64,000 bases of DNA from Pseudoalteromonas espejiana DSM 9414 (GCF_002221525.1 NZ_CP011029.1:124001-188000), one strand, 5' to 3'; shown: positions 1-8,742, counted from the first letter of the stretch. Numbers and translations are program-made. Notes: generated by a model from the sequence alone, not told the origin.

Positions 1-11
1 TCAGTTGTCAT
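1..11 (-). CDS. start of a gene running off the left edge
   Basis: On the minus strand an ATG at position 11 is preceded by GGAG about eight bases upstream, a good Shine-Dalgarno spacing. Only three codons (Met-Thr-Thr) lie inside the window, so nothing can be said about the product. It could also be a chance ATG. Confidence 0.35.
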
Positions 12-187
12 AGCTGCAACTCCATTATAAAGGTTATTTTTATTGGATATTTTTGCGTCTATTTCATACTGACGAGTCTTAAAATAAATAACAGTGATGT
101 TTATTTATTGAGCACTATTAGTAATATTTATAGTTGAGCTAAAAAAGTTTAGTTTTTATGGGGGGTTAGTGCGGGTTTAGTGAGGAG

Positions 188-925
188 TTAGAGCGGGTTA
201 AAAAATACCTGTGGATTAGCGGTTTTATTTGCTATTGCTGAGCTTGGGGTGTTTGCTGCATTAATAAAAGCAGTAAGCTGTGGTGCATTTTCGCAAAAAA
301 TAATATCTAGTGCTAAGCGGTTTTTACCGTATAAACCTCGATGAATCATATTGGCTGAAAACAGCAATAAGTCGCCCGCATTTAGCTTAATTTTTTTACC
401 TGTAGTTAAGTTATCGCTTGGCAGTTTATTATTTTTTGCCAGACGTACACTTAGCTCCTCTGGGGTATCCCAATTTTTATGCGACTGGGGCACAAGCTCA
501 ATACCTAGCTCGTCTTGTAGGGCTAACCGGCAGTGCACTACGTCTGGGCCATTTAACGCGGCTTGTTGTTCTTGCGTATTTAAATGGTATTGCATATCGC
601 GATGCCAATAATTTTTTTGTGAAACATTAACGGGATTAAAAAATAACTGAGTGTTTAAAAACAGTGGCTCACTAATCGCCTGATTTACACGCTTAATTAA
701 TTTGTTATCAGCTATTAAACTAAATAAAGCTTCGTTTTGCTGCGCCGTTATATACTCACTATTTGTTATGCCTGAGCTATTAATGGCACGGGATATATAA
801 AACTCACGGTTATTAGCTTTCCACTGTGTATGAAAGGCATTAACTATGAGCTTAATTTTATTTAGCTCTTTGGTGCTGTAAAGCCCCTTTACAAGCATAT
901 AACCATTTGTTTTGTAACTGTTCAT
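188..925 (-). CDS. phytanoyl-CoA dioxygenase (PhyH) family protein
   Basis: A 245-residue protein with the cupin-like fold signature of Fe(II)/2-oxoglutarate-dependent PhyH oxygenases. The iron-binding triad is visible as WHRD (His108, Asp110) and MIHRG (His195), with an Arg at 203 that could bind 2-oxoglutarate. The substrate cannot be read from sequence; family members hydroxylate acyl-CoAs and many small molecules. There is no signal peptide, so it is probably cytoplasmic. Its ATG overlaps the stop of the uracil-DNA glycosylase gene (ATGA), which suggests translational coupling and a two-gene operon. A copy of the window's dispersed 15-nt palindrome lies in its 5' coding part at 878-892. 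Confidence 0.8.
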   Translation of the reverse strand: MNSYKTNGYMLVKGLYSTKELNKIKLIVNAFHTQWKANNREFYISRAINSSGITNSEYITAQQNEALFSLIADNKLIKRVNQAISEPLFLNTQLFFNPVNVSQKNYWHRDMQYHLNTQEQQAALNGPDVVHCRLALQDELGIELVPQSHKNWDTPEELSVRLAKNNKLPSDNLTTGKKIKLNAGDLLLFSANMIHRGLYGKNRLALDIIFCENAPQLTAFINAANTPSSAIANKTANPQVFFNPL

Positions 926-1512
926 TGTGGCTCTTTGTTTAATATTTTAGCTACACGAACGCCAAGCTCTGGTAATACTGTTTGCTCAAACCATGGGTTC
1001 TTTTTAAGCCAAATATTATTGCGTGGACTTGGGTGCGGTAACACTAAATATTGTGGCCAATACATACGCCACGATTTTACTAACTCGGTTAAAGGCCTAT
1101 TTTTTGTGTGAGGTAAATGATACGCCTGCGCGTATTTACCAAGCACTATTGTTAGTTCTAAATTTGGCAGAGTGCCCAGTAATTGCTCTCTCCATGCGGG
1201 CGCGCATTCTTTACGAGGTGGTAAATCGCCCGACTTACCTTTACCAGGATAGCAAAAGCCCATAGGTAAAATAGCTATATTATTCGCGTTATAAAACTCA
1301 TCAGGTGTTAGCCCAAGCCATTCGCGCAGGCGGTTTCCGCTGGCATCGTTAAAGGGTTTAACGCTTTGGTGCACTTTAATACCAGGCGCTTGGCCTGCAA
1401 TTAAAATGCGGGCGTTAGGGTTAAATTGTATTACTGGGCGAGCGCCCAAAGGTAAATGAGGTTCGCAGATCACGCATTTACTAACTTGCTCTATTAATTG
1501 GCTGGTATTCAT
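922..1512 (-). CDS. uracil-DNA glycosylase family protein
   Basis: A 196-residue protein of the uracil-DNA glycosylase superfamily, which removes uracil from DNA in base-excision repair. It shows motif 1 as GQAPG near residue 40 and the C-terminal HPSPRN motif that contacts DNA. Four cysteines, a CVIC pair (13 and 16) and a later pair spaced Cys-X15-Cys in the middle of the protein, match the spacing of the 4Fe-4S ligands of family-4-like enzymes. Family membership is clear, but activity on uracil specifically is inferred. It is the first gene of a two-gene unit with the PhyH protein downstream. Confidence 0.8.
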   Translation of the reverse strand: MNTSQLIEQVSKCVICEPHLPLGARPVIQFNPNARILIAGQAPGIKVHQSVKPFNDASGNRLREWLGLTPDEFYNANNIAILPMGFCYPGKGKSGDLPPRKECAPAWREQLLGTLPNLELTIVLGKYAQAYHLPHTKNRPLTELVKSWRMYWPQYLVLPHPSPRNNIWLKKNPWFEQTVLPELGVRVAKILNKEPQ

Positions 1513-1662
1513 GTTTATTTGGCCTTAAATGCTCAATATTTATTCTAAATGGCCATTTTGACCCAATGAGTTGGTAAAAAATCGGTTTATTTTAATTAAA
1601 ACGGCCAGTAGTTGGTAAAATCGTGATCTCTGTTTAAAACAGCGCTGCAGCCCTTGTAATAC
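1513..1662. other. intergenic region with two dispersed-motif copies
   Basis: This short gap between two minus-strand genes holds two copies of the dispersed TTTTAC-YAAC motif in reverse orientation, at 1567-1588 and 1610-1629. No open reading frame or obvious terminator was seen. Confidence 0.6.
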
Positions 1663-2019
1663 TTAGTGTTTTTCAGACCAAACTGCAAATTCGTTACCAC
1701 TGGGCTCTGTAAAATGAAACCGGCAACCACCCGGAAACTCAAAAATAGGTTTTACTATTTCACCGCCAAACTGCGTTACTTTTTTATAAGTTGCGTGAAT
1801 ATCGTTACTGTAAAAAACCAGTAGAGCAGCCCCATTTTGTGTAAGTGATTTAAGCGGTGCATTAAAAAAGCCGCCATCAAGCCCTTGGCCGCTAAACGCC
1901 GTGTACTCTGGGCCGTAGTCAGTAAATTGCCAATTAAACACGTTAGTAAAAAAGCTTTTTGTGGCTGTTAAATCGCACGCTGGAAACTCGACATAATTTA
2001 GTTTTTCGTGGTTGCTCAT
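1663..2019 (-). CDS. VOC family (glyoxalase/bleomycin-resistance-like) protein
   Basis: A 118-residue single-domain protein of the vicinal oxygen chelate superfamily. It opens with KLNYVEFPACDL and ends with FTEPSGNEFAVWS, the paired beta-alpha-beta-beta-beta modules of glyoxalase-like folds. The start was set at the ATG at 2019 because the family's first strand begins right after it. A longer frame to 2085 adds 22 non-conserved residues. The metal ligands and substrate are not obvious, so it may be a dioxygenase-like or binding protein rather than glyoxalase I. It appears to be transcribed alone. Confidence 0.75.
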   Translation of the reverse strand: MSNHEKLNYVEFPACDLTATKSFFTNVFNWQFTDYGPEYTAFSGQGLDGGFFNAPLKSLTQNGAALLVFYSNDIHATYKKVTQFGGEIVKPIFEFPGGCRFHFTEPSGNEFAVWSEKH

Positions 2020-2151
2020 TATAATTTTGCTCTTTGTGTTGGCCGTAGTTATCACTTTAAACCTAAGCCATTGGCTAATCAACAATGCTAAAACTACCCA
2101 GATCAGTATTTTACTAAGCTTTAAAAATTCAATTTAGATTTACTTAATTAT

Positions 2152-2194
2152 ACAAATGAGAATCGCTATCTTTTGTATTTGAACCCTATATAAT
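2152..2194 (+). promoter_or_regulatory. probable Fur box and -10 element of the iron operon
   Basis: The stretch ACAAATGAGAATCGCTATC at 2152-2170 matches the 19-bp Fur consensus at 13 positions, including the central AATGA and AAT cores. A perfect TATAAT follows at 2189-2194; no convincing -35 was found. The placement and the downstream genes suggest repression by Fur under iron sufficiency, which is an inference. Confidence 0.6.
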
Positions 2195-2241
2195 AGCGCC
2201 TTCATTTTATCCTCCATGTTTAAATAAAGGATTTGTTAGCT

Positions 2242-2580
2242 ATGCAGGCACCGTTGCATCGTGCATCTTTTACTAAGTTTAACCTTGCTGCATTATTAAA
2301 AATTGCTAGTAGTTACAAGGTATTAGTGTTTTTACGGTTTTTTATTGCCATTGTGGGCGGCTACGCTTTTACCTCAGCGAGTATTGCATTATTAAGTGTT
2401 GTGTTGCCAATTGCTAAACAAGATGCGGTTTTGTTTTGCGTGTCTATTAGTATTTTAATTTATGCGATTGTGTTTATTTATGCGTTTGCTATTAAGTCGC
2501 TCAAAACTGTTTGGATCAGTATTTTACTAAGTACAGGACTGTTTGTTGGCATACTTGCAGTATTAAAGGATTGGCTATGA
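2242..2580 (+). CDS. DUF3649 family membrane protein
   Basis: A 112-residue integral membrane protein with about three transmembrane helices and a GGYAFTSAS segment after the first helix, typical of DUF3649. Members usually sit with PepSY-type and DUF3325 proteins in siderophore or iron-uptake operons, as here. The ATG at 2242 was chosen because AAAGGA lies about ten bases upstream; a TTG at 2233 would be too close to it. The stop overlaps the next start (ATGA). The biochemical role is unknown. A 22-nt sequence in the last helix (coding WISILLS) is identical to one in the third gene of the operon. Confidence 0.72.
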   Translation: MQAPLHRASFTKFNLAALLKIASSYKVLVFLRFFIAIVGGYAFTSASIALLSVVLPIAKQDAVLFCVSISILIYAIVFIYAFAIKSLKTVWISILLSTGLFVGILAVLKDWL

Positions 2581-4172
2581 AAGACAGTTTTTTTAGGTCG
2601 ATGACCTGGCTACACACCTGGGTAGGCTTACTTACTTGCTGGATTATTTACGTCATTTTTTTTGCAGGTACGGTTAGCTTTTTTAGAGATGAAATAAACC
2701 TGTGGAACCAGCCCGCAATTCATAATGTGCAAGCGCAAACCGACAGAGTGGCCGCGCAGCGTATCCAAATTGTTAAAGGCTTTGATTATTTAAGCCACCA
2801 TGGTGCTGGCTCTAACAGTTGGCAAGTAACACTACCAGAGCAGCGCATTCCCTATTTGGTGTATGGCTATGCTAAACCAAAAGAGCCAGGGCAGCGTCGT
2901 AGTCGATTTGTAAATACTCAAATAAACCCTAACACAATGCAAGAACTGCCACCTTTTGTAGAAACCAAAGGCGGTAACTTTTTTTATCGGCTGCATTACC
3001 AGCTTTATTATTTAGATGCCATAACAGGGCGCTGGGTGGTGTGTTTTGCCAGCTTTTTTATGTTGCTTGCGATTATATCGGGCGTGGTAATTCATAAACG
3101 TATTTTTAAAGATATGTTTAGTTTTAGGCGTAATAAAGGAGTGCGTAGCTGGTTAGATGCGCACAATTTAAGCTCGGTACTCGCTTTGCCGTTTCATTTA
3201 ATGATTACCTACACAGGTATTATTACGCTTATTTTTATGTTGTTCCCCTACCCTGCGCTAACTAACTACGACAATGGCATGCGTGGCTTTTTTAACGATG
3301 TATCGCCTAGTAATAACGTGACTAATAAAGCGCAAGGTAGCGCAGCAATGATGCCTATTAACACTATTTTGGATCAGGTTTATACTAAGTGGCCAGATGC
3401 AGATATTCGCAGTGTTAGAGTAAGCGAGCCTAATATGGCGGCCTCAACGGTTACTGTTTTGGTAGACCCAGGTAAGCAGTTGCGCGATCAAACGCCAAGG
3501 CTTTTATTTAGTGGTGCCACAGGCGAGCTTGTTGACCAATCGGCAGATGAGCTCACTAACAGCAAGGCGCTTTACGAGTCACTTAACTCTATGCACACAG
3601 GGCGTTTTGCCACACCGTTTTTACGCTGGTTGTATGTATTAGGCGGTATTGCAGGCTGTGTGATGATAGCTACTGGCTGCATAATGTGGGCTAAACGTAT
3701 ACGCGAGCGCAGTAAAGGTAAAGCATCGTTTGGCTTACAATTAGTAGAAGGTTTAAACCTTGCGACTATTATGGGCCTACCGCTTGCAACCTGCGCATTT
3801 TTTATTGCCAATAGGTTACTTAGCCCTACCCTTTCTGGGCGCGACGATAAAGAAGTAACAGCGTTCTTTTTAGCTTGGTTAGTGGCGGGTGTTATTGCCT
3901 TAATTAAACGCGATAAGCTGCAATGGCGGGTAATGGCCGCTATTAATGCGCTGGCATGTTTAAGCGTACCTGTAGTTAATGCGCTTACAACTAATGGCAA
4001 TATTGTTAGTTATTTAATGCATAAACAGTGGGCGTTATTTATATTTGATGCGCTATTTTTGCTCTTTAGTATATTGTTTTTAGTACAAACCGAAAAATTA
4101 CGTACTGCTACAAAAGCAAAACACACACCCTCAAGTAGTCGTTCAAACACTAATAAAAGGCAAAAAGCATGA
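2577..4172 (+). CDS. PepSY-associated transmembrane protein, iron-operon type
   Basis: A 531-residue inner-membrane protein of the PepSY_TM family. The first helix carries LHTWVGLLTCW near residue 15, a long periplasmic domain follows, then further helices and a second PepSY-like periplasmic segment before a hydrophobic C-terminal third. Related proteins accompany TonB receptors and are thought to act in siderophore-iron release or reduction at the inner membrane; this role is inferred. The ATG at 2577 overlaps the previous stop, and its own stop overlaps the DUF3325 start, so all three genes look translationally coupled. Confidence 0.8.
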   Translation: MKDSFFRSMTWLHTWVGLLTCWIIYVIFFAGTVSFFRDEINLWNQPAIHNVQAQTDRVAAQRIQIVKGFDYLSHHGAGSNSWQVTLPEQRIPYLVYGYAKPKEPGQRRSRFVNTQINPNTMQELPPFVETKGGNFFYRLHYQLYYLDAITGRWVVCFASFFMLLAIISGVVIHKRIFKDMFSFRRNKGVRSWLDAHNLSSVLALPFHLMITYTGIITLIFMLFPYPALTNYDNGMRGFFNDVSPSNNVTNKAQGSAAMMPINTILDQVYTKWPDADIRSVRVSEPNMAASTVTVLVDPGKQLRDQTPRLLFSGATGELVDQSADELTNSKALYESLNSMHTGRFATPFLRWLYVLGGIAGCVMIATGCIMWAKRIRERSKGKASFGLQLVEGLNLATIMGLPLATCAFFIANRLLSPTLSGRDDKEVTAFFLAWLVAGVIALIKRDKLQWRVMAAINALACLSVPVVNALTTNGNIVSYLMHKQWALFIFDALFLLFSILFLVQTEKLRTATKAKHTPSSSRSNTNKRQKA

Positions 4173-4504
4173 TTGATTTACTCAGTTCTAGCCTGTGTTT
4201 GTTCGCGTTTAATGGTTTTGCGCTGGCTAAATTTAACCACTTTAAAGATGTTTTTAAAAAACGTCCTACCGAATTACAACGCACACTGCTTTTAGCTATT
4301 GCTTGGATCAGTATTTTACTAAGTTTAGCGATATGTGTAGAAACACAAAGTGGCTATGGCGCACTGCTTTTTTGTGGGTTTATGAGTTTAAGTGTTTTAA
4401 TTATAACGATTTTTTATAATTTACTAACTGGGCTTGTAAAACTATTTAGTGTGTTAAATGCGGTATTAATTACAGTGAGTGGGCTATTTTTAGCGTTAAA
4501 TTAG
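4169..4504 (+). CDS. DUF3325 family membrane protein
   Basis: A 111-residue protein with about four hydrophobic helices and no enzymatic motif. It is the last member of the DUF3649-PepSY-DUF3325 set, a gene order known from iron-uptake loci of many Proteobacteria. The function is unknown. The ATG overlaps the preceding stop. The second helix carries the sequence for WISILLS within a 22-nt stretch (from 4303) identical to the one at 2511-2532, and a reverse copy of a related motif lies just after the stop at 4509-4528. Confidence 0.7.
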   Translation: MIDLLSSSLCLFAFNGFALAKFNHFKDVFKKRPTELQRTLLLAIAWISILLSLAICVETQSGYGALLFCGFMSLSVLIITIFYNLLTGLVKLFSVLNAVLITVSGLFLALN

Positions 4505-4546
4505 CTTTAGTTAGTAAAATTGTGATCTGTAACTATAAATTTTAGG

Positions 4547-4578
4547 CAAAAAAATTGGCAAGCTATAAGGCTTGCCAA
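4547..4578 (-). terminator. rho-independent terminator, minus strand
   Basis: A perfect 9-bp stem, TTGGCAAGC (4555-4563) against GCTTGCCAA (4570-4578), has a six-base loop. The A-tract at 4547-4554 becomes a U-tract on the minus strand. It lies about 135 nt beyond the stop of blc and would end that transcript. The gap up to 4711 also holds an 8-bp hairpin (4607-4630) and a 15-nt palindrome (4694-4708). Confidence 0.65.
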
Positions 4579-4711
4579 CAATAAGGGGGATATTCAGTAT
4601 GTCCAACACTTGCATGTCTCGTTGCAAGTGCAGCTAATATAGCGCCAACATATTTAACTTACTTTACAGTAAGGTGATCCTTTTATTACAGCTGTAAAGG
4701 GGCTTTACATC

Positions 4712-5233
4712 CTAATGCTCAACCCAAATTATTTGTTCTGTAGCAAAACCTAGTTTTTTAGCTTTAGTTATAAAATGCTGTTTAAGCTCGTCGCTCACTG
4801 TTGGCGTACGCGATAAAAACCATAAAAAGTCGCGGTTGTAACTGGTTATAAACGCGTATTGGTAATCGGCTTGGTCGAGCTCAAAAATTACGTAAGCACC
4901 ATAAAATGGGCCAAAAAACGACACTTTAAAATGGCCCGTGTCACTGCCTTCTACAAACTTTGCTAAACCTTCTGCTTCATCCCACTTTTGCTCTTTAGTG
5001 ATATACCCTTTGTTAAGCACCTTTACTGTGCCGTCGTCGTTTACTGTGTAAGTGGCTGTTACTTGCTCCATACCCTCTTCAAATGAGTGATTTAGGCGGG
5101 CAATTTCGTACCACTTACCTTTGTATTGCTCAAGGTCAAAGTTTTTAACGGGGGTAATACCTTCAGGTGCACTTGTGCAGGCAGTGAGTAAAAATAACCC
5201 TGTAATAAGTAAAATAGTCGTAATGGCCTTCAT
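4712..5233 (-). CDS. blc: outer-membrane lipocalin Blc
   Basis: A 173-residue lipoprotein of the bacterial lipocalin family. The signal peptide ends in a lipobox (LTAC, Cys19). The lipocalin signature GKWYEIAR appears near residue 40, followed by the beta-barrel strands and a C-terminal helix. Family members bind fatty acids or lysophospholipids and are anchored to the inner face of the outer membrane; this is established for E. coli Blc. It is a single gene, divergent from yaiI. Confidence 0.9.
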   Translation of the reverse strand: MKAITTILLITGLFLLTACTSAPEGITPVKNFDLEQYKGKWYEIARLNHSFEEGMEQVTATYTVNDDGTVKVLNKGYITKEQKWDEAEGLAKFVEGSDTGHFKVSFFGPFYGAYVIFELDQADYQYAFITSYNRDFLWFLSRTPTVSDELKQHFITKAKKLGFATEQIIWVEH

Positions 5234-5353
5234 GAAAGCTCCTTTTTAAATGTGATGCTGTTTGTACGGCTCTAAGCAAATAAAGTTTGCTAGCCGATTA
5301 AAATAAATTGCTATAGGATCAGCTAAATACTAGAGCAATTAAAAGATTAAAGC

Positions 5354-5809
5354 ATGAAAATATGGGTAGATGCCGACGCGTGCCCCGTGGTTATAAAAGA
5401 AATTCTTTTTAGAGCAGCAGAGCGCACGCAAACACCAACCATTTTAGTGGCTAACCATGCAATGCGCATTCCGCCTTCAAAGTTTATTAGCCGCGTGCAG
5501 GTTTCGAGCGGGTTTGATGTTGCCGATGACGAAATAGTAAAACGTGTAGAAAAAGGTGATTTAGTTATTACGGGCGACATACCCCTTGCCAGCGAAGTTA
5601 TTGATAATGGCGGCCAAGCACTTAACCCGCGCGGCGAGCTTTACACGCCAGAAAACATTCGCTCGTTATTAAACGTGCGCGATTTTATGGATACTATGCG
5701 CTCAAGCGGCGTTGAAATGAGTGGCGGGCCACCACCGCTTAGCCAAACTGACCGCCAAAACTTTGCTAATAACCTTGACCGCATTTTAGCGCAAAACAAG
5801 GCCAAGTAA
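5354..5809 (+). CDS. yaiI: YaiI/YqxD family protein (DUF188)
   Basis: A 151-residue cytoplasmic protein that fits the YaiI/YqxD family over its whole length. It begins with [10 protein letters not shown], carries VITGDIPLA near residue 75 and has the LNPRGELYT segment. The acidic residues suggest a PIN/NYN-like nuclease fold, but no reaction has been established that can be named here. The next gene starts immediately after its stop, which suggests a two-gene unit. Confidence 0.88.
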   Translation: MKIWVDADACPVVIKEILFRAAERTQTPTILVANHAMRIPPSKFISRVQVSSGFDVADDEIVKRVEKGDLVITGDIPLASEVIDNGGQALNPRGELYTPENIRSLLNVRDFMDTMRSSGVEMSGGPPPLSQTDRQNFANNLDRILAQNKAK

Positions 5810-6346
5810 GTGACAGAGCAAGCTATTGGCCTAGGCGAACAAAATTTTAATGTAGCCGTGTATGTCGAAAAAGCACCGCCTATGCCCTACTTTGAAACCC
5901 TGCAAAGTGTTGAGCCTGTAATAAACGAGCAAATAAATACCATAAATCAGCATTGTGGAAATGGTTGGCGTAAGGTGTTTAACGTATACGCTAAAGTGTT
6001 ATTTGCACTACCGAGCGAGCATTACAGCTTTGCTAAACAAGCCGATAGTTGGCAAGCGTATCGTGATACATTTTTACTGCAAAATAACAGTAAAACAGCC
6101 CTTTTATTTAGTGCGCCCATTATTAACGGCACTAATAAAAACCAGTTACATATAATTGCTGGGCGTACGCATGCAAAAAACTTACTACAACAAGGTAAGC
6201 TTAAAGCGCAATTTAATTGGCTAGACGATGAGTTTGCAATTGATACAACTAACCACATTATTGTGTGCCCGTATTTTGATTACAGGCAGCTAAGTAATAT
6301 TAAAATAGCTCGATTAAGCGAGCTAGTTGCGCAATTAAAAAGGTAA
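5810..6346 (+). CDS. conserved hypothetical protein, possibly DUF6942
   Basis: A 178-residue soluble protein starting with GTG directly after the yaiI stop, so the two are probably cotranscribed. It has no signal peptide or transmembrane segment. Features are a GNGWRKVFNVYAKV helix near residue 50 and a C-terminal HIIVCPYFDYRQLS strand-loop. The sequence resembles an uncharacterised family restricted to Alteromonadales-type bacteria, tentatively DUF6942. No function can be assigned. The downstream 98 nt to the next convergent gene hold nothing recognisable. Confidence 0.6.
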   Translation: MTEQAIGLGEQNFNVAVYVEKAPPMPYFETLQSVEPVINEQINTINQHCGNGWRKVFNVYAKVLFALPSEHYSFAKQADSWQAYRDTFLLQNNSKTALLFSAPIINGTNKNQLHIIAGRTHAKNLLQQGKLKAQFNWLDDEFAIDTTNHIIVCPYFDYRQLSNIKIARLSELVAQLKR

Positions 6347-6444
6347 TACTACAACGAGATGTGTGATGTTGATATTAACCCGTTGGGTGGGGCTGTGCTT
6401 AACCGACCTACAAAAAACTGATATTGATATAGAGCAATACCAGT

Positions 6445-6891
6445 TTATTTGTGCATATTTGAGCTGTTTTCGCAGTAATGCTTATCAACAGACTCAAGTT
6501 TTACTTTATCGCCTGCAGTTACGGCTACACATTGCGTGTTTTTATCGAGCTTTTGCTTTTGAATTACAGTAAATTCGCCCTCGTTGGCAGCGTATAAATT
6601 ATATTGATAGGCGTCATTCCCGCCTTCAAATAGTGCTGTAAATAGGCCTCCCACTAACCCACCAATTATTGCTCCGCCAAGCATTTCTTCGCTATTACCA
6701 TCTAAGCTATCTACAAAGCCAAACCCGGCGCCAGCTGCTATGCCTGTGCCTACTTCAGATGAAAGCGTTACAGGTTGCATTGATTCTACCGATGCGTAGT
6801 AACGCTTAACTATTTGGTTTTGATTGTTTCGATCGACCCCTTGTGATGCGCAGCCTGAGAGTAGTAATACCGCTATAAGATACTTTTTCAT
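6445..6891 (-). CDS. glycine-zipper lipoprotein, hypothetical
   Basis: A 148-residue putative lipoprotein. The signal peptide ends at LLSGC (Cys14). The middle of the protein (about residues 48-90) contains GIAAGAGFGF and GGAIIGGLVGGLF, glycine-zipper segments like those of SlyB-type outer-membrane proteins, and two cysteines sit near the C-terminus. It probably resides in the envelope. The exact function is unknown. It is convergent with the gene ending at 6346 and appears to be transcribed alone. Confidence 0.7.
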   Translation of the reverse strand: MKKYLIAVLLLSGCASQGVDRNNQNQIVKRYYASVESMQPVTLSSEVGTGIAAGAGFGFVDSLDGNSEEMLGGAIIGGLVGGLFTALFEGGNDAYQYNLYAANEGEFTVIQKQKLDKNTQCVAVTAGDKVKLESVDKHYCENSSNMHK

Positions 6892-7012
6892 GTTGAATCC
6901 CTAAAAATATTTAATAGGGAGATAGTAAGTATGAAAGCATAAAAAATATGTGAGGAGTTTGTTTGTAGCTGTTAGAAGTTGTAAGCGTGTGTAGTGAAAT
7001 ACACACATTATT

Positions 7013-7894
7013 TTACTCAACCACCAACTTTGACACCACCCATTTATGCAAGGGGTTTTTATTATAGCGTGGGTGCCACGCGGCAATTACATCAAACGGG
7101 GCTGGTAGCTGTTGTAGCTCTATTTTTACCAGATCTGAACTTACCGCGCGTGAGGGTAAAAACGCGATGGAGTCGGTGGTTTCTAAGTACATAGGCACAA
7201 TAGAAAAACACGGGGCCGACACAACAACATTGCGCGTTAAATCAAAGCTTTTAAACCAATCGTCAATAGAGCCTTTAAAATTTGGGCGCGAAGGCGAGGC
7301 AATAATGCTTGGGTAGCTGGCTATTTGTGCAAGGGTGGGTTGTGTACCTGCTATTGATGAGTTAGCTGAGGTAACGCAAATATGTTGCTCTTCAAATAAC
7401 TTAATAATGGGATAAGTACTTGGGATGTAGTCGGGGAAGGCAATAGCTAAATCGACTTTACCGTTTTCCATTAAATCGTGCAGGCTGTCGAGTTCAAAGT
7501 CTCTTATTATTAGTTTTAAGTTGGGCGCTTGCTCTCTTAGCTCTTTTACAAGCGCTGGCAAAACAACTTGTTGTGCGTAGTCGGTAGCGGCTATTACAAA
7601 CGCACCATCAACCGTTTTTGGGTCAAATATTTTAGGCGCTAATAATGCCTGAAAGTCGTTTAGCAGTTTGTCTATATCTACCGACAACTCCTCTGCATAA
7701 GGCGTGGGTACAAAGCCGGTGGTTTTTCTTAAAAACAGCTGGTCGTTAAATACATCACGTAGCTTTTTTAGTTGCTCACTCACTGCTTGCTGGGTTAAAC
7801 CCAATTTACTGGCCGCTTTTGATGCGTTTTTTTCGCGAATGAGCGCTTGAAAAATACGTAGCTGTTTTATATCTAGCCTGTCTAACTTACTCAT
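7013..7894 (-). CDS. LysR family transcriptional regulator
   Basis: A 293-residue LysR-type regulator. The N-terminal winged helix-turn-helix is clear (residues 8-65, with ASKLGLTQQAVSEQLKKLR), and the rest is the periplasmic-binding-protein-like effector domain. It is divergent from the SDR gene, the usual layout for a LysR regulator and its target, so it probably controls that gene and itself from the shared 144-nt gap. The effector is unknown. Confidence 0.9.
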   Translation of the reverse strand: MSKLDRLDIKQLRIFQALIREKNASKAASKLGLTQQAVSEQLKKLRDVFNDQLFLRKTTGFVPTPYAEELSVDIDKLLNDFQALLAPKIFDPKTVDGAFVIAATDYAQQVVLPALVKELREQAPNLKLIIRDFELDSLHDLMENGKVDLAIAFPDYIPSTYPIIKLFEEQHICVTSANSSIAGTQPTLAQIASYPSIIASPSRPNFKGSIDDWFKSFDLTRNVVVSAPCFSIVPMYLETTDSIAFLPSRAVSSDLVKIELQQLPAPFDVIAAWHPRYNKNPLHKWVVSKLVVE

Positions 7895-8038
7895 ACCAAT
7901 GCCTTTGTTGTTTAAGCATGATTAACGTATCACATTACCATTTATTTTTGTATCACTTACATGAAAGGGTTGTTTCTAATTGTTGAACTGTCCCCTTACT
8001 ATGCTCCTACACACTAAATTGAATGATTGGAGCAAACA
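7895..8038. promoter_or_regulatory. divergent LysR/SDR control region
   Basis: This 144-nt AT-rich gap holds the start regions of both genes. TATCACATTACC and TATCACTTACAT, 20-25 bases apart, form a direct repeat that could be part of a LysR operator. GGAG at 8029-8032 is the ribosome binding site that places the SDR start at 8039. The operator assignment is tentative. Confidence 0.4.
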
Positions 8039-8644
8039 ATGAAAACAGTAATTTTAATAGGCGCACTGGGCAAAATGGGTCAAGCGGCATTAACCGGTTT
8101 ATCTAAGCATAAAGTAATTACAGCGGGTCGCTCGGGCGATGTAGATCATATTGTTGATATTACGAGTGAAGCGTCAATTACCGCTTTGTACGAAAAAGTA
8201 GGCCACTTTGATGCCCTAGTAAATACAGTGGGTTTATGTGAATACGAAACCTTTGCTGATATGAGCGAAGAGCAGTGGATGACAACCATTATGAGCAAAA
8301 TGATGGGGCAAATTAACCTTGTACGTATTGGTCAAAAGTACATTGCTGATGTCGGCTCATTTACGCTAATTAGCGGTATTTTAAACGTTAAACCGATTCC
8401 TTTTGCGATTGCCGATGCAACAACAAGCGGCGCAATAGATACGTTTGCAAAATGCGTATCACTAGAAATGCCGCGTGGCACGCGCATTAATGTGGTTAAC
8501 CCTACTGTGCTTGAAGAAGCGTGGGGTGTGTATGGCGAAATGATGCCAGGTTTTCAACCTGTACCAAGCAAGCTTGTAGGTCAAGCGTTTGAGCGCTCGG
8601 TTGATGGCTTTATTACTGGCGAAGTTATTTTTGTAGATGCATAA
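8039..8644 (+). CDS. atypical short-chain dehydrogenase/reductase
   Basis: A 201-residue Rossmann-fold protein with the NAD(P) motif GALGKMGQA near residue 10, a conserved LVNTVG strand near residue 60 and an SDR-like core. The usual catalytic Tyr-X3-Lys is not seen: the segment after LISGIL reads FAIADATTSGAIDTF, with Phe/Ala where Tyr is expected. It may use other residues or act as a binding protein. The ATG at 8039 was chosen because GGAG lies six bases upstream. It is divergent from a LysR gene that probably regulates it. Confidence 0.75.
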   Translation: MKTVILIGALGKMGQAALTGLSKHKVITAGRSGDVDHIVDITSEASITALYEKVGHFDALVNTVGLCEYETFADMSEEQWMTTIMSKMMGQINLVRIGQKYIADVGSFTLISGILNVKPIPFAIADATTSGAIDTFAKCVSLEMPRGTRINVVNPTVLEEAWGVYGEMMPGFQPVPSKLVGQAFERSVDGFITGEVIFVDA

Positions 8645-8742
8645 CTACCCGCCAAATTGGTGATGCAATTGGCAAACTAATAAGTGCTTTGCATTAACAG
8701 TAACTGCAAAGCGCTTAAATACAGATTTTAATAGGTGATGAA

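Noticed and set aside
6363..6572. Small gene between the two convergent genes at 6.4 kb
   Set aside because: It overlaps the lipoprotein gene, has no ribosome binding site and looks random in composition.
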